DNA of 7,336 nucleotides from Paracoccaceae bacterium (lineage in GTDB: Bacteria > Pseudomonadota > Alphaproteobacteria > Rhodobacterales > Rhodobacteraceae): positions 1-7,336 of the forward strand of contig JAHRVZ010000432.1 in NCBI GenBank assembly GCA_019090405.1, written 5' to 3'. Numbering within the stretch: the first letter of the stretch is position 1; every line of letters begins with the position of its first letter. The translations under genes and the position numbers were made by a program. The notes under the pieces were generated by a model. The model was not told the origin of the DNA. It saw only the letters and a program-made list of their open reading frames with translations, and searched no databases. Shown in pieces: positions 1 through 5,322 of the stretch.

Positions 1-508
1 CATCTGGGGCAATCTGCGCCCTGAGAGCCGAATGAATGCCATCCGCTGCAATCACCAGATCACCAACGGGGCGGTCTCCATTTGCGAGCGTCAAACTGGC
101 GTGATCCGGCGCATTTTCAAAACCAGTGACACGGGCGTTGGTGATGACACAATCGGGTCCGGCACGGTCCAGTAGAGTTTCATACAGCATGACCTGCAAT
201 TTGCCCCGGTGCAGTGAATATTGTGGCCACTTATATCCGGCACGCTGCCCACGGGGTTCTTCCCATATTTTCAAACCGTATTTGGAATGAAAACTAATCT
301 GACTGGTTTTGACACCAATGGTTTCAAGCTGTGTTTCAAGCCCTAGATCAAACAATTCGCGCACTGCGTTGGGTTGCAGGTTGATACCAACTCCCAGGGG
401 GCGAATGTTGTGAGTGGTCTCATAGATGCGAAATGGCACACCGATCTGGTGCAGGGTCAGACCCAATGTCAATCCGGCGATGCCGCCGCCTGCAATAAGT
501 ACGGTCAT
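1..508 (-). CDS. FAD-dependent monooxygenase, N-terminal part (runs off the window)
   Basis: Group A flavoprotein monooxygenase of the PHBH/salicylate hydroxylase type, which hydroxylates an aromatic or similar substrate using NAD(P)H and O2. The 169 visible residues open with a Rossmann dinucleotide fold: GGGIAG at 7-12 and acidic Glu30 at the end of the second strand, which should bind the FAD ribose. LGVGINLQPNAVREL (38-52) and SLHRGKLQ (98-105, with FAD-binding Arg101) are typical of the salicylate hydroxylase branch. DLVIAADGIHSALR (150-163) is the second FAD motif, with Asp156-Gly157 of the DG pair. The C-terminal part of the substrate domain lies beyond position 1. The start is the first ATG, 32 bases after the idi stop, with a weak GGA five bases upstream. 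It is probably the last visible gene of the arfB-to-idi run. The family is secure; the substrate is unknown. Confidence 0.9.
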   Translation of the reverse strand, partial: MTVLIAGGGIAGLTLGLTLHQIGVPFRIYETTHNIRPLGVGINLQPNAVRELFDLGLETQLETIGVKTSQISFHSKYGLKIWEEPRGQRAGYKWPQYSLHRGKLQVMLYETLLDRAGPDCVITNARVTGFENAPDHASLTLANGDRPVGDLVIAADGIHSALRAQIAPD

Positions 509-540
509 ATTGGTCCAACTGATCCTGTGTTTGCCGCGCG

Positions 541-1080
541 CTAGGGTTTGCCTGATCCGAGGTCAGAGCCAAAGATCATATCTACATGGTCTCTCAGATA
601 AATTTTCAGCCAAGGCGTAAAGCGGTCGGGATGGAGCGAAATTTCAGCTAATAAATCATGATAATCGAGCCATCTTGTCTCCATTACTTCGTCTGGGTTT
701 GGCGTAACCGGCAGATCACTGGGCACATGGGCAAGAAAGACGTCCACTGCTTCGTGTTCAATCAGACCGTTGCCGACCTCGGCGCGATATTCCAGATGAT
801 GGCGAAATTCAGGGTGAATGCCGGTGATTCCCAACTCTTGTTGCAGGCGACGCACAACGCAGTCACCTGGGAGTTCGCCCCAGTCGGGATGGGTGCAGCA
901 GGTATTGGCCCACAGGCCGGGCGTGTGGTATTTTCCCATGGCGCGGCGTTGCAAAAGGATTTTGTTGCCTTGCAGGAAGAAAACCGAAACCGCCTTGTGT
1001 TTGAGACCCTTTTTGTGAGCCTCGAATTTTTCCACAGGGACCAGTTTGCTGTCCACCCAGGTCGGGATCATGTTGGTCAT
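541..1080 (-). CDS. idi: Isopentenyl-diphosphate delta-isomerase, type 1
   Basis: Interconverts isopentenyl and dimethylallyl diphosphate in the cytosol, balancing the two C5 units for carotenoids, quinones, bacteriochlorophyll tails and undecaprenyl phosphate. At 179 residues it has the usual bacterial type 1 length. Aligned by eye to E. coli Idi, the catalytic Cys is Cys62 in NTCCTHP (59-65). Metal ligands would be His22, His28, His64, Glu108 and Glu110, the last two in the IEHE segment (107-110). RRLQQELGI (77-85) is the degenerate Nudix helix normal for this family, and PDEVMETRW corresponds to the conserved DDEVMDYQW-like segment. The first ATG is preferred because AAGGGA lies ten bases upstream; an ATG at codon 4 is the alternative. 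It sits 53 bases after the alpha/beta hydrolase, same strand. In organisms using the MEP pathway this enzyme is helpful but not essential. In related phototrophs idi is often near photosynthesis genes, but none is visible here. Confidence 0.96.
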   Translation of the reverse strand: MTNMIPTWVDSKLVPVEKFEAHKKGLKHKAVSVFFLQGNKILLQRRAMGKYHTPGLWANTCCTHPDWGELPGDCVVRRLQQELGITGIHPEFRHHLEYRAEVGNGLIEHEAVDVFLAHVPSDLPVTPNPDEVMETRWLDYHDLLAEISLHPDRFTPWLKIYLRDHVDMIFGSDLGSGKP

Positions 1081-1133
1081 CTAAGGCACGTCCCTTTGAA
1101 ATTGGTTTGCAGCATAAGCACTGGATCCAGCCC

Positions 1134-1931
1134 CTAAATCGGGTGATCGTTTGTGAAGGTCAAGACGTGATTTGCCACGTGTTCCGGTGCATCCCAATGA
1201 ATGGAATGGCCCGCATTCGGAACAATGTGCGTGGTTAGCGCTGGCAATCGGGTGAGAGCAGGTTGCGCCAATGCCATCGGAATAAGCAGGTCATTTTCAG
1301 CCAATAGCGCCTGTAGTGGATGGTGAATGTCGACCGCTGTCGGGTCATAATCCCTAAGCGCGTCTAATTGATGTTGCATGGCCTGTTGGGTCTGAGCATA
1401 GGGATAATTCAATGCGGCCTCGCATGCGGCATCAATGGCGGCGGGGTCTTCAAATACTACCGGGGCAAACAACCATGGGAAAAAGGCGCGAAGCCATGTA
1501 TCTGGCGCTGCGTTAGATTGGCGAATGTCTGCCAAAGCACCGAAGAGGGCGGTGTTACGCTCCATTCGGATCGGGGCTGAGGCTGCGATTGTGATAGATT
1601 GTATGCAGCTTGGATGGGTTGTGGCCAGTTGCAAGGCGATCAGCCCACCCATTGAATGTCCAAGCACATGCGCGCGAGATACCGACAAATGGTCAAGTAG
1701 TGCAGCACAGTCGTCGGCATAATGCGCCATGCTTGTGGCGGCATCCCATGGCGTGGTGCGCCCCGTGGTTCGATTGTCTGGTCTGATGACTGTGAAATGG
1801 TCCGTCAAAAGTGGCATCAATGGTAGCCAACTGGCGCTGTCGCTGACCATACCAGCGATCAGCAGCAGCGGTGGGCCGGTGCCGTCGATTTCATAGTGCA
1901 GGGATATGTCACCGGTAAGGAAGGTTGGCAT
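1134..1931 (-). CDS. Alpha/beta-fold hydrolase
   Basis: Cytosolic alpha/beta hydrolase of 265 residues, full length for the family. The nucleophile elbow is GHSMGG (91-96), Ser93. The acid is probably Asp214 in LLAENDLLIP and the base His242 in NAGHSIHW, giving a complete catalytic triad. The oxyanion-hole segment is IAGM (25-28), where many relatives have HG. A lid region spans about 120-190. The overall look is that of esterases, 3-oxoadipate enol-lactonase-like enzymes and C-C bond hydrolases, so the substrate cannot be named. There is no signal peptide. Its ATG lies two bases after the TAA of the P1 peptidase (TAA-CA-ATG), with AGGG about eight bases upstream inside that gene's end, so the two are almost certainly translationally coupled and may act on the same substrate. 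Confidence 0.9.
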   Translation of the reverse strand: MPTFLTGDISLHYEIDGTGPPLLLIAGMVSDSASWLPLMPLLTDHFTVIRPDNRTTGRTTPWDAATSMAHYADDCAALLDHLSVSRAHVLGHSMGGLIALQLATTHPSCIQSITIAASAPIRMERNTALFGALADIRQSNAAPDTWLRAFFPWLFAPVVFEDPAAIDAACEAALNYPYAQTQQAMQHQLDALRDYDPTAVDIHHPLQALLAENDLLIPMALAQPALTRLPALTTHIVPNAGHSIHWDAPEHVANHVLTFTNDHPI

Positions 1932-1933
1932 TG

Positions 1934-2944
1934 TTAGACCCTATCTGACCAGCAGGGTAACAGGTCGCCCTTTGCTGGTGTTGCAAGATAAATGGCACGG
2001 GCTATGGCGCGGCTTAGGCACAGGGCTGCGGCGTGGCCGATTTCGCCCAGGTCTTTCTCTGCGTGTGTCAGAGGTTTGTCATTTGTCGACAGCGCAAAAA
2101 CCAGATCACCGTCAGTAGGGGTATGGGCCGGAACCGTAGCGCGTCCAATACCATCATGTGCAGCTGTGGCCATACGCTGGCACTGGGCTTTGCTTAGGTC
2201 CGCATCGGTGGCGACAATGGCGATGGTGGTGTTGGCGCGTTCAATCGTCTGGACCCCCATCGCGCGTATCTTGCGACTATCAAATTTACGCCCAAGGCCT
2301 GAGGCCGGGTCTGGTCCCAGCCCGCCGAATTCGCTGTCTATTTCATACGGAGCCGCCCAGAAATGATGGTCACTTGGGGTGGTGACGGCCCCCACAGGGT
2401 TTGCCGCGACCAATGCAGCAACGGTTACTCCGCCATCCAATACAATTGATGCCGACCCAAGGCCGCCTTTGAACATGGCGGACAATGCGCCTGTGCCGGC
2501 ACCCGCTGTGCCCAGATCAAAGGTCGTATCTGCGGCATTATAAGCAGCACGACCAAGGGCGTGGTATGGGTTTTCGCCCCAGTCTTTTTCGCCTCCGTTG
2601 ATCAGATCAAACAGGATCGCTCCGGGGACAAGAGGGATAAGCGCCGGGCCGACACGAAATCCACGGTTGTCAGCACGCAGACCGTCAACCACGCCTGAAC
2701 AGGCATCAAGGCCGTAGGCCGAGCCACCCGAAAGAACCAGTGCATCGACTTTGGCGACGGATTTGTCCGGCGCAAGCAGGTCGGTTTCACGACTGCCCGG
2801 AGCACCGCCCATAACCTGGACCGAGGCCGTAAATGGCGCCTCTGAGGTTAGTACGGTTGTACCAGATTTCAGGATGTTGTCCTGTGCGTTGCCAACGCGC
2901 AGGCCAGCAATGTCGGTGATCAGGTTTTTGGGGCCGGGGATCAT
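1934..2944 (-). CDS. P1 family peptidase (DmpA/NylC-like N-terminal nucleophile hydrolase)
   Basis: 336-residue member of the P1/S58 family, which includes D-aminopeptidase DmpA, beta-peptidyl aminopeptidases and the nylon-oligomer endohydrolase NylC. These enzymes cleave themselves, and the new N-terminal Ser or Thr becomes the nucleophile. Family landmarks are ITDIAGLRVGNAQD (9-22), VLSGGSAYGLDA (70-81), GAGTGALSAMFKGGLGSAS (148-166) and VAALVAANPVGAV (175-187). The predicted cleavage is Asn238-Thr239 in ERAN-TTIAIVATDADL, giving an alpha chain of 238 residues and a beta chain of 98. Asp278 and Asp280 in TPTDGDL lie 39 and 41 residues after Thr239, the spacing I recall for Thr267, Asp306 and Asp308 of NylC. 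No signal peptide is evident, so it is probably cytosolic. AAAGG lies eight bases before the ATG. It follows the SDR gene by 76 bases and is coupled to the downstream hydrolase. Family is secure; amidase or aminopeptidase substrate is unknown. Confidence 0.93.
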   Translation of the reverse strand: MIPGPKNLITDIAGLRVGNAQDNILKSGTTVLTSEAPFTASVQVMGGAPGSRETDLLAPDKSVAKVDALVLSGGSAYGLDACSGVVDGLRADNRGFRVGPALIPLVPGAILFDLINGGEKDWGENPYHALGRAAYNAADTTFDLGTAGAGTGALSAMFKGGLGSASIVLDGGVTVAALVAANPVGAVTTPSDHHFWAAPYEIDSEFGGLGPDPASGLGRKFDSRKIRAMGVQTIERANTTIAIVATDADLSKAQCQRMATAAHDGIGRATVPAHTPTDGDLVFALSTNDKPLTHAEKDLGEIGHAAALCLSRAIARAIYLATPAKGDLLPCWSDRV

Positions 2945-2977
2945 TTGTTAGGCCTTTGGTTTTTGAAACGGGAGGGT

Positions 2978-3012
2978 CTGCCTCTGGCAGGAGTATTTGG
3001 GACGAGAAGAAT
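2978..3012. other. Intergenic hairpin followed by GGAGTATTTGG-type motif
   Basis: On the plus strand CTGCC-TCT-GGCAG forms a short 5-bp hairpin (2978-2990) directly followed by GAGTATTTGGGACGAGAAGA. The pattern of a small GC hairpin, then GGAGTATTT, then an A/G-rich tail resembles a sequence I remember as recurrent between genes in Rhodobacteraceae genomes. It lies in the 76-base gap between the SDR stop and the P1 peptidase start. Its role is unknown. It lacks a T-tract in the direction of transcription, so it is not a convincing terminator for the flanking genes. Confidence 0.4.
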
Positions 3013-3020
3013 TCAGCCGG

Positions 3021-3767
3021 TCAAATACAGCGCCCACCGTCGACTTCCATGGCGACACCGGTGATCATGCTGGCCTCGTCCGAGCAAAGGAAACAGGCGG
3101 CGTTGCCCATGTCTTCGGGTTGCGAAAAGCGGCCCAAGGGGATGGTTGACATGAATTTGGCGCGCATTTCCGGCGTGTCTTCACCAAGGAATGATTTTAG
3201 CAGCGGGGTTTCACCCGCAACCGGGTTCAGCGCATTGACGCGGATGCCTTTGGCGGCCAGTTCGACTGCCATGGCGCGTGTGGCGGTGATCATCCAGCCT
3301 TTGGAGGCGTTGTACCAGCTGAGATTGGGGCGCGGCGACACTCCGGCCGTTGAGGCAACATTCAAAATTGCGCCGTATTCACGCTGTTTCATGTGCGGGA
3401 CAAGGGCGCGAGCGGTGAAGTAGACGGATTTCGCGTTGATGTTAAAAACCCGGTCAAAATCATCTTCTGAAATTTCGTCAAGCGGTGTTGGCAGATGTGT
3501 AACCCCAGCGTTGTTGACCAAAATGTCGATATGGCCGAACTGGGTAAGGGCTGTGTCTGCCATGGCCTGAACCGATGCGCCATTTGAGATGTCAGCAGTC
3601 TGAGCTATTGCCTGACTTCCAATGTCAGAAGCCATGTCTGCGGCGGCTTCGCCATTGATATCCACAATCATGACGCGCGCGCCTTCGGTGATGAATTTTC
3701 GAACGATTCCTGCGCCAAAGCCCGATGCACCACCCGTGACGATTGCGGTTTTGCCCTGTAGTCTCAT
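3021..3767 (-). CDS. Short-chain dehydrogenase/reductase (SDR, FabG-like)
   Basis: Classical SDR of 248 residues, an NAD(P)-dependent alcohol dehydrogenase or ketoreductase of the cytosol. The cofactor motif TGGASGFG spans 11-18. Asp36 at the end of the second strand (VMIVD) predicts preference for NAD(H) over NADP(H). LVNNAG (83-88) follows, and the catalytic tetrad is Asn111, Ser139, Tyr152 and Lys156 (YNASK at 152-156). The C-terminus EVDGGRCI is normal for FabG-like proteins. The start is firm: AAGGA lies eight bases upstream of the ATG. The gap from arfB is 87 bases, so it may be read from arfB or from its own promoter, of which I saw no convincing example. Downstream by 76 bases comes the P1 peptidase. 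The name FabG would be an over-call; its neighbours suggest catabolism rather than fatty-acid synthesis. Confidence 0.94.
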   Translation of the reverse strand: MRLQGKTAIVTGGASGFGAGIVRKFITEGARVMIVDINGEAAADMASDIGSQAIAQTADISNGASVQAMADTALTQFGHIDILVNNAGVTHLPTPLDEISEDDFDRVFNINAKSVYFTARALVPHMKQREYGAILNVASTAGVSPRPNLSWYNASKGWMITATRAMAVELAAKGIRVNALNPVAGETPLLKSFLGEDTPEMRAKFMSTIPLGRFSQPEDMGNAACFLCSDEASMITGVAMEVDGGRCI

Positions 3768-3854
3768 GTTGTGGTTCCTTTGAAATGTTTGGTGCAGAGT
3801 ATCAGGCAGGATGCTGGGATCAAGGTGATGTGGATACCCGCAACAGACCTTATC

Positions 3855-4274
3855 CTAATCATCCCCAATCCGCCCCCGCAGCGCCTTAACATCGCCTCGT
3901 GCCTTTTTTGCATCCAGTCGCCGTCGTACCGATCCCTTGGTGGGTTTGGTGGCTATCCGGCGTTTCTGGACGTATAGCGCGCGGGTAATCAACTCGACCA
4001 GCCGTTGGCGGGCGATATCGCGGTTACGGGCCTGGGATCGGGTTTCGTCGCATTGGATGACAATGGCTCCGTCACGATTCCAGCGGCGACCGGCAAGGCG
4101 TTTCAGACGGGTTTTGACCGGCTCGCTCAGGGATGGAGATCGTGCTGCCTCGAACCGCAATTCAACGGCGGACGCAACTTTGTTGACGTTCTGACCGCCG
4201 GGTCCAGAAGCGCGCATGAAACTTTCGGTTAGTTCCCAGTCTTGCAAGGTGATGGCATCGTTAATTCGTAACAT
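3855..4274 (-). CDS. arfB: Alternative ribosome-rescue factor ArfB (peptidyl-tRNA hydrolase, YaeJ)
   Basis: Class I release-factor-like protein that frees nascent chains from ribosomes stalled without a stop codon, acting as backup to tmRNA. The GGQ motif is at 26-28 within ASGPGGQNVNK (22-32); Gln28 side-chain and backbone catalyse ester hydrolysis. The domain continues with VELRF (37-41) and ETRSQARNRDIARQRL (77-92). The tail from about 104 is rich in Arg and Lys (KRRIATKPTK, then RRRLDAKKARGDVKALRGR) and would thread into the empty mRNA channel. At 139 residues it has the family length, and it lacks the stop-codon-recognition domains of RF1/RF2, which separates it from prfA/prfB. The start is the first ATG. 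No good Shine-Dalgarno precedes it, so a short or absent leader is possible. It is the first gene after a strong terminator and thus probably opens a new transcript. Confidence 0.94.
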   Translation of the reverse strand: MLRINDAITLQDWELTESFMRASGPGGQNVNKVASAVELRFEAARSPSLSEPVKTRLKRLAGRRWNRDGAIVIQCDETRSQARNRDIARQRLVELITRALYVQKRRIATKPTKGSVRRRLDAKKARGDVKALRGRIGDD

Positions 4275-4282
4275 ATCTGGGG

Positions 4283-4324
4283 TTTATCGCATCTGATTGC
4301 AGGCAAACAATGCCGCAGATTCAA
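4283..4324 (-). promoter_or_regulatory. Candidate promoter(s) for arfB
   Basis: Two overlapping sigma-70-like candidates fit in the short space between terminator and arfB, reading on the minus strand. One is TTGAAT (4319-4324), 17 bases, TGCAAT (4296-4301). The other is TTGTTT (4305-4310), 16 bases, GATAAA (4283-4288). The second would start transcription at or just before the arfB ATG, which fits the missing Shine-Dalgarno. The matches are only partial, so this rests mainly on position. Confidence 0.3.
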
Positions 4325-4356
4325 AAAGGGCCGCCCTGTTGCCGGGGCGGCCCTTT
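4323..4356 (-). terminator. Strong intrinsic (Rho-independent) terminator
   Basis: A perfect 12-bp inverted repeat pairs AAAGGGCCGCCC with GGGCGGCCCTTT (arms 4325-4336 and 4345-4356) around an 8-base loop. On the minus strand the stem runs straight into five T residues (4327-4323). This ends the unit containing mepA and the queuosine-precursor transporter and insulates arfB from it. On the plus strand only three T residues follow, so action in that direction would be weak. Confidence 0.9.
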
Positions 4357-4402
4357 CGGAAGTTTTTCGGAGGTGGGGTCGGTGGACCTTCACCAGATCG
4401 TG

Positions 4403-4569
4403 TTACGTGGCGATACCGCCAAGGGCTGCCTTACCGGCGTGCCTCGCAACTTGTTCCGACACCTCGCTCCAATACCTTTCTTGACACTGGATCACCTCCT
4501 TTACATTTGTTGAACTCAGCTTCAGCCTTGCATGGCTTTGGCGAAACACCAAACATTTTCTTCAAACAT
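4403..4569 (-). pseudogene. Possible decayed phasin-like small gene (speculative)
   Basis: No single frame gives a convincing protein, but three overlapping frames join into phasin-like sequence. One starts at the ATG at 4569, overlapping the transporter stop by eight bases, and reads MFEENVWCFAKAMQG before a stop (4522). A second gives AEAEFNKCKGGDP at about 4489-4527. The third gives EVIQCQERYWSEV and then SEQVARHAGKAALGGIAT up to a TAA at 4403-4405. The combined pattern, a short helical protein with F-x-K-C-K then a Q-x-x-YW helix, resembles the granule-binding phasin domain. Two frameshifts would be needed, so this could be a decayed gene or coincidence. The third frame alone is open from a GTG at 4549 (48 codons) and continues in frame from the transporter's stop codon. 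A non-coding leader or small RNA ending at the terminator is the other reading. Confidence 0.22.
4487..4502 (-). promoter_or_regulatory. 16-base exact complement of the 16S rRNA 3' tail (extended Shine-Dalgarno)
   Basis: The plus strand reads CTGGATCACCTCCTTT, identical to the standard 3' end of bacterial 16S rRNA. The minus-strand transcript therefore carries AAAGGAGGTGATCCAG, which could pair with the whole anti-Shine-Dalgarno tail. A GTG (4485-4487) follows GGAGG at seven bases, ideal for initiation, but opens only an 18-codon frame ending at 4431. The match is seen directly; its function is unknown. Confidence 0.5.
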
Positions 4570-5200
4570 GCCCGTTTGTGGCGCTCATGCGCGCAACAAT
4601 CAAACGGAAGGGGATCAGAGTGATCAGCGCAAGGGTTAGTTTTACCAGCCAATCAGCAAAGGCCAGCGACACCCATAAGGGCGCAATTGGTCCGAGGGTC
4701 ATGAATGGAACACCATCCCATGCCCAGCTGATTGCATCATTTGCATCGGGGCCGAAAATTACGATCGAAGCTGAGAACGCGATGGTAAAAAACAGGGCTG
4801 TATCAAGGGCAGAACCAACTAATGTTGACACCAAAGGCGCGCTCCACCAGTGGCCATTGCGCAACCGGTCAAAGATCGCGATGTCAGTCATTTGTGCGGC
4901 CAGAAAGGCAATGCCGGATGCAACTGCGATGCGCAATGGTACGGCGGGCCCGTATTCCAGCATGATCTGGCTGCCGATCAACGAGCAGATGATACCGGTG
5001 ACAAAACCGGCCAGCACGACGCGGCGTGCCGCGCCAATGCCATAGACGCGGTTCATCACATCAGTGACCAGAAAGGCCAGCGGATAGGTAAAGGCACCCC
5101 AGGTCAATAGACCATCAAGGAGGATGAATTGAACAAGGATATTTGAGGCCACAACAATGGCGGCCATGGCAATAATGCCGGGAAGGTAGGAACGTGTCAT
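4562..5200 (-). CDS. yhhQ: Queuosine precursor transporter (YhhQ/VUT family)
   Basis: Inner-membrane protein that imports queuosine precursors (preQ0/preQ1) for tRNA wobble modification. The 212 residues hold about six hydrophobic segments: 5-27, 31-53 (including TWGAFTYPLAFLVTDVMNR, the family signature), 61-80, 90-112, a segment starting at WWSAPLVSTLVGSALDT, and a last one through WLVKLTLALITLIPFRLIV. I chose the ATG at 5200 because MTRSYLPGIIAMA places the first membrane helix near the N-terminus, as in relatives. An in-frame ATG at 5326 would add 42 polar residues and overlap the upstream stop as ATGA. That start is attractive for coupling, but the extension contains the AKTGAKTG repeat and resembles no domain. 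No strong Shine-Dalgarno precedes 5200. The gene is the last clear one before the terminator at 4323-4356. Confidence 0.92.
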   Translation of the reverse strand: MTRSYLPGIIAMAAIVVASNILVQFILLDGLLTWGAFTYPLAFLVTDVMNRVYGIGAARRVVLAGFVTGIICSLIGSQIMLEYGPAVPLRIAVASGIAFLAAQMTDIAIFDRLRNGHWWSAPLVSTLVGSALDTALFFTIAFSASIVIFGPDANDAISWAWDGVPFMTLGPIAPLWVSLAFADWLVKLTLALITLIPFRLIVARMSATNGHV

Positions 5201-5245
5201 ATCTATATGCCCGTTTTTATCAAGGTTGCGGCGACTTGGCCTGTT

Positions 5246-5281
5246 CCCAGTCTTGGCCCCAGTCTTGGCTCTGGTCTGGAC
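5246..5281. repeat. 12-base tandem repeat in the yhhQ leader
   Basis: CCCAGTCTTGGC occurs twice exactly, back to back (5246-5257 and 5258-5269), followed by a degenerate third unit TCTGGTCTGGAC (5270-5281, 7 of 12 identical). It lies between the phytase-like gene and the preferred yhhQ start. If the longer yhhQ frame is translated each exact unit encodes Ala-Lys-Thr-Gly, and unit gain or loss would keep the frame. Confidence 0.8.
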
Positions 5282-5322
5282 AGGCAGAGGTGCTGCTAAC
5301 GGGTCGCACACGATTAGGCAAG

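Noticed and set aside
1121..1130. Perfect palindrome CTGGATCCAG just after the alpha/beta hydrolase stop
   Set aside because: Ten bases without a loop or T-tract; too short to call an operator or terminator.
658..1137. Plus-strand open frame of 159 codons opposite idi
   Set aside because: It is antisense to a complete, motif-rich isomerase gene, its product shows no recognisable domain, and no initiation signal stands out.
2945..3020. Terminator between the SDR and P1 peptidase genes
   Set aside because: The 5-bp hairpin is not followed by T residues on the minus strand, so read-through into the P1 gene is more likely.
2956..3423. Plus-strand open frame of 155 codons opposite the SDR gene
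   Set aside because: It lies over the well-supported dehydrogenase, with no recognisable motif; a codon-structure shadow.
4431..4487. 18-codon peptide starting at the GTG behind the extended Shine-Dalgarno, as an annotated gene
   Set aside because: Spacing is ideal but the product (MSRKVLERGVGTSCEARR) has no visible feature; kept as part of a finding rather than as a gene.
4487..4502. Fragment of a 16S rRNA gene on the plus strand
   Set aside because: Only the final 16 bases match; the preceding sequence does not continue into the conserved helix 45 region, so it is not an rRNA remnant.
4310..4513. Plus-strand open frame of 67 codons across the terminator
   Set aside because: It begins next to the terminator stem and reads through it; composition follows the hairpin, and there is no plausible domain.
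4578..5045. Plus-strand open frame of 155 codons opposite yhhQ
   Set aside because: Antisense to a membrane protein gene with the family signature; the product is low in hydrophobic order and matches nothing I know.
5201..5322. preQ1 riboswitch upstream of the queuosine-precursor transporter
   Set aside because: Such genes can carry one, but I could not find the conserved preQ1-I core or an A-rich tail pairing back into a small hairpin; only a weak GCAG/CTGC stem is visible.
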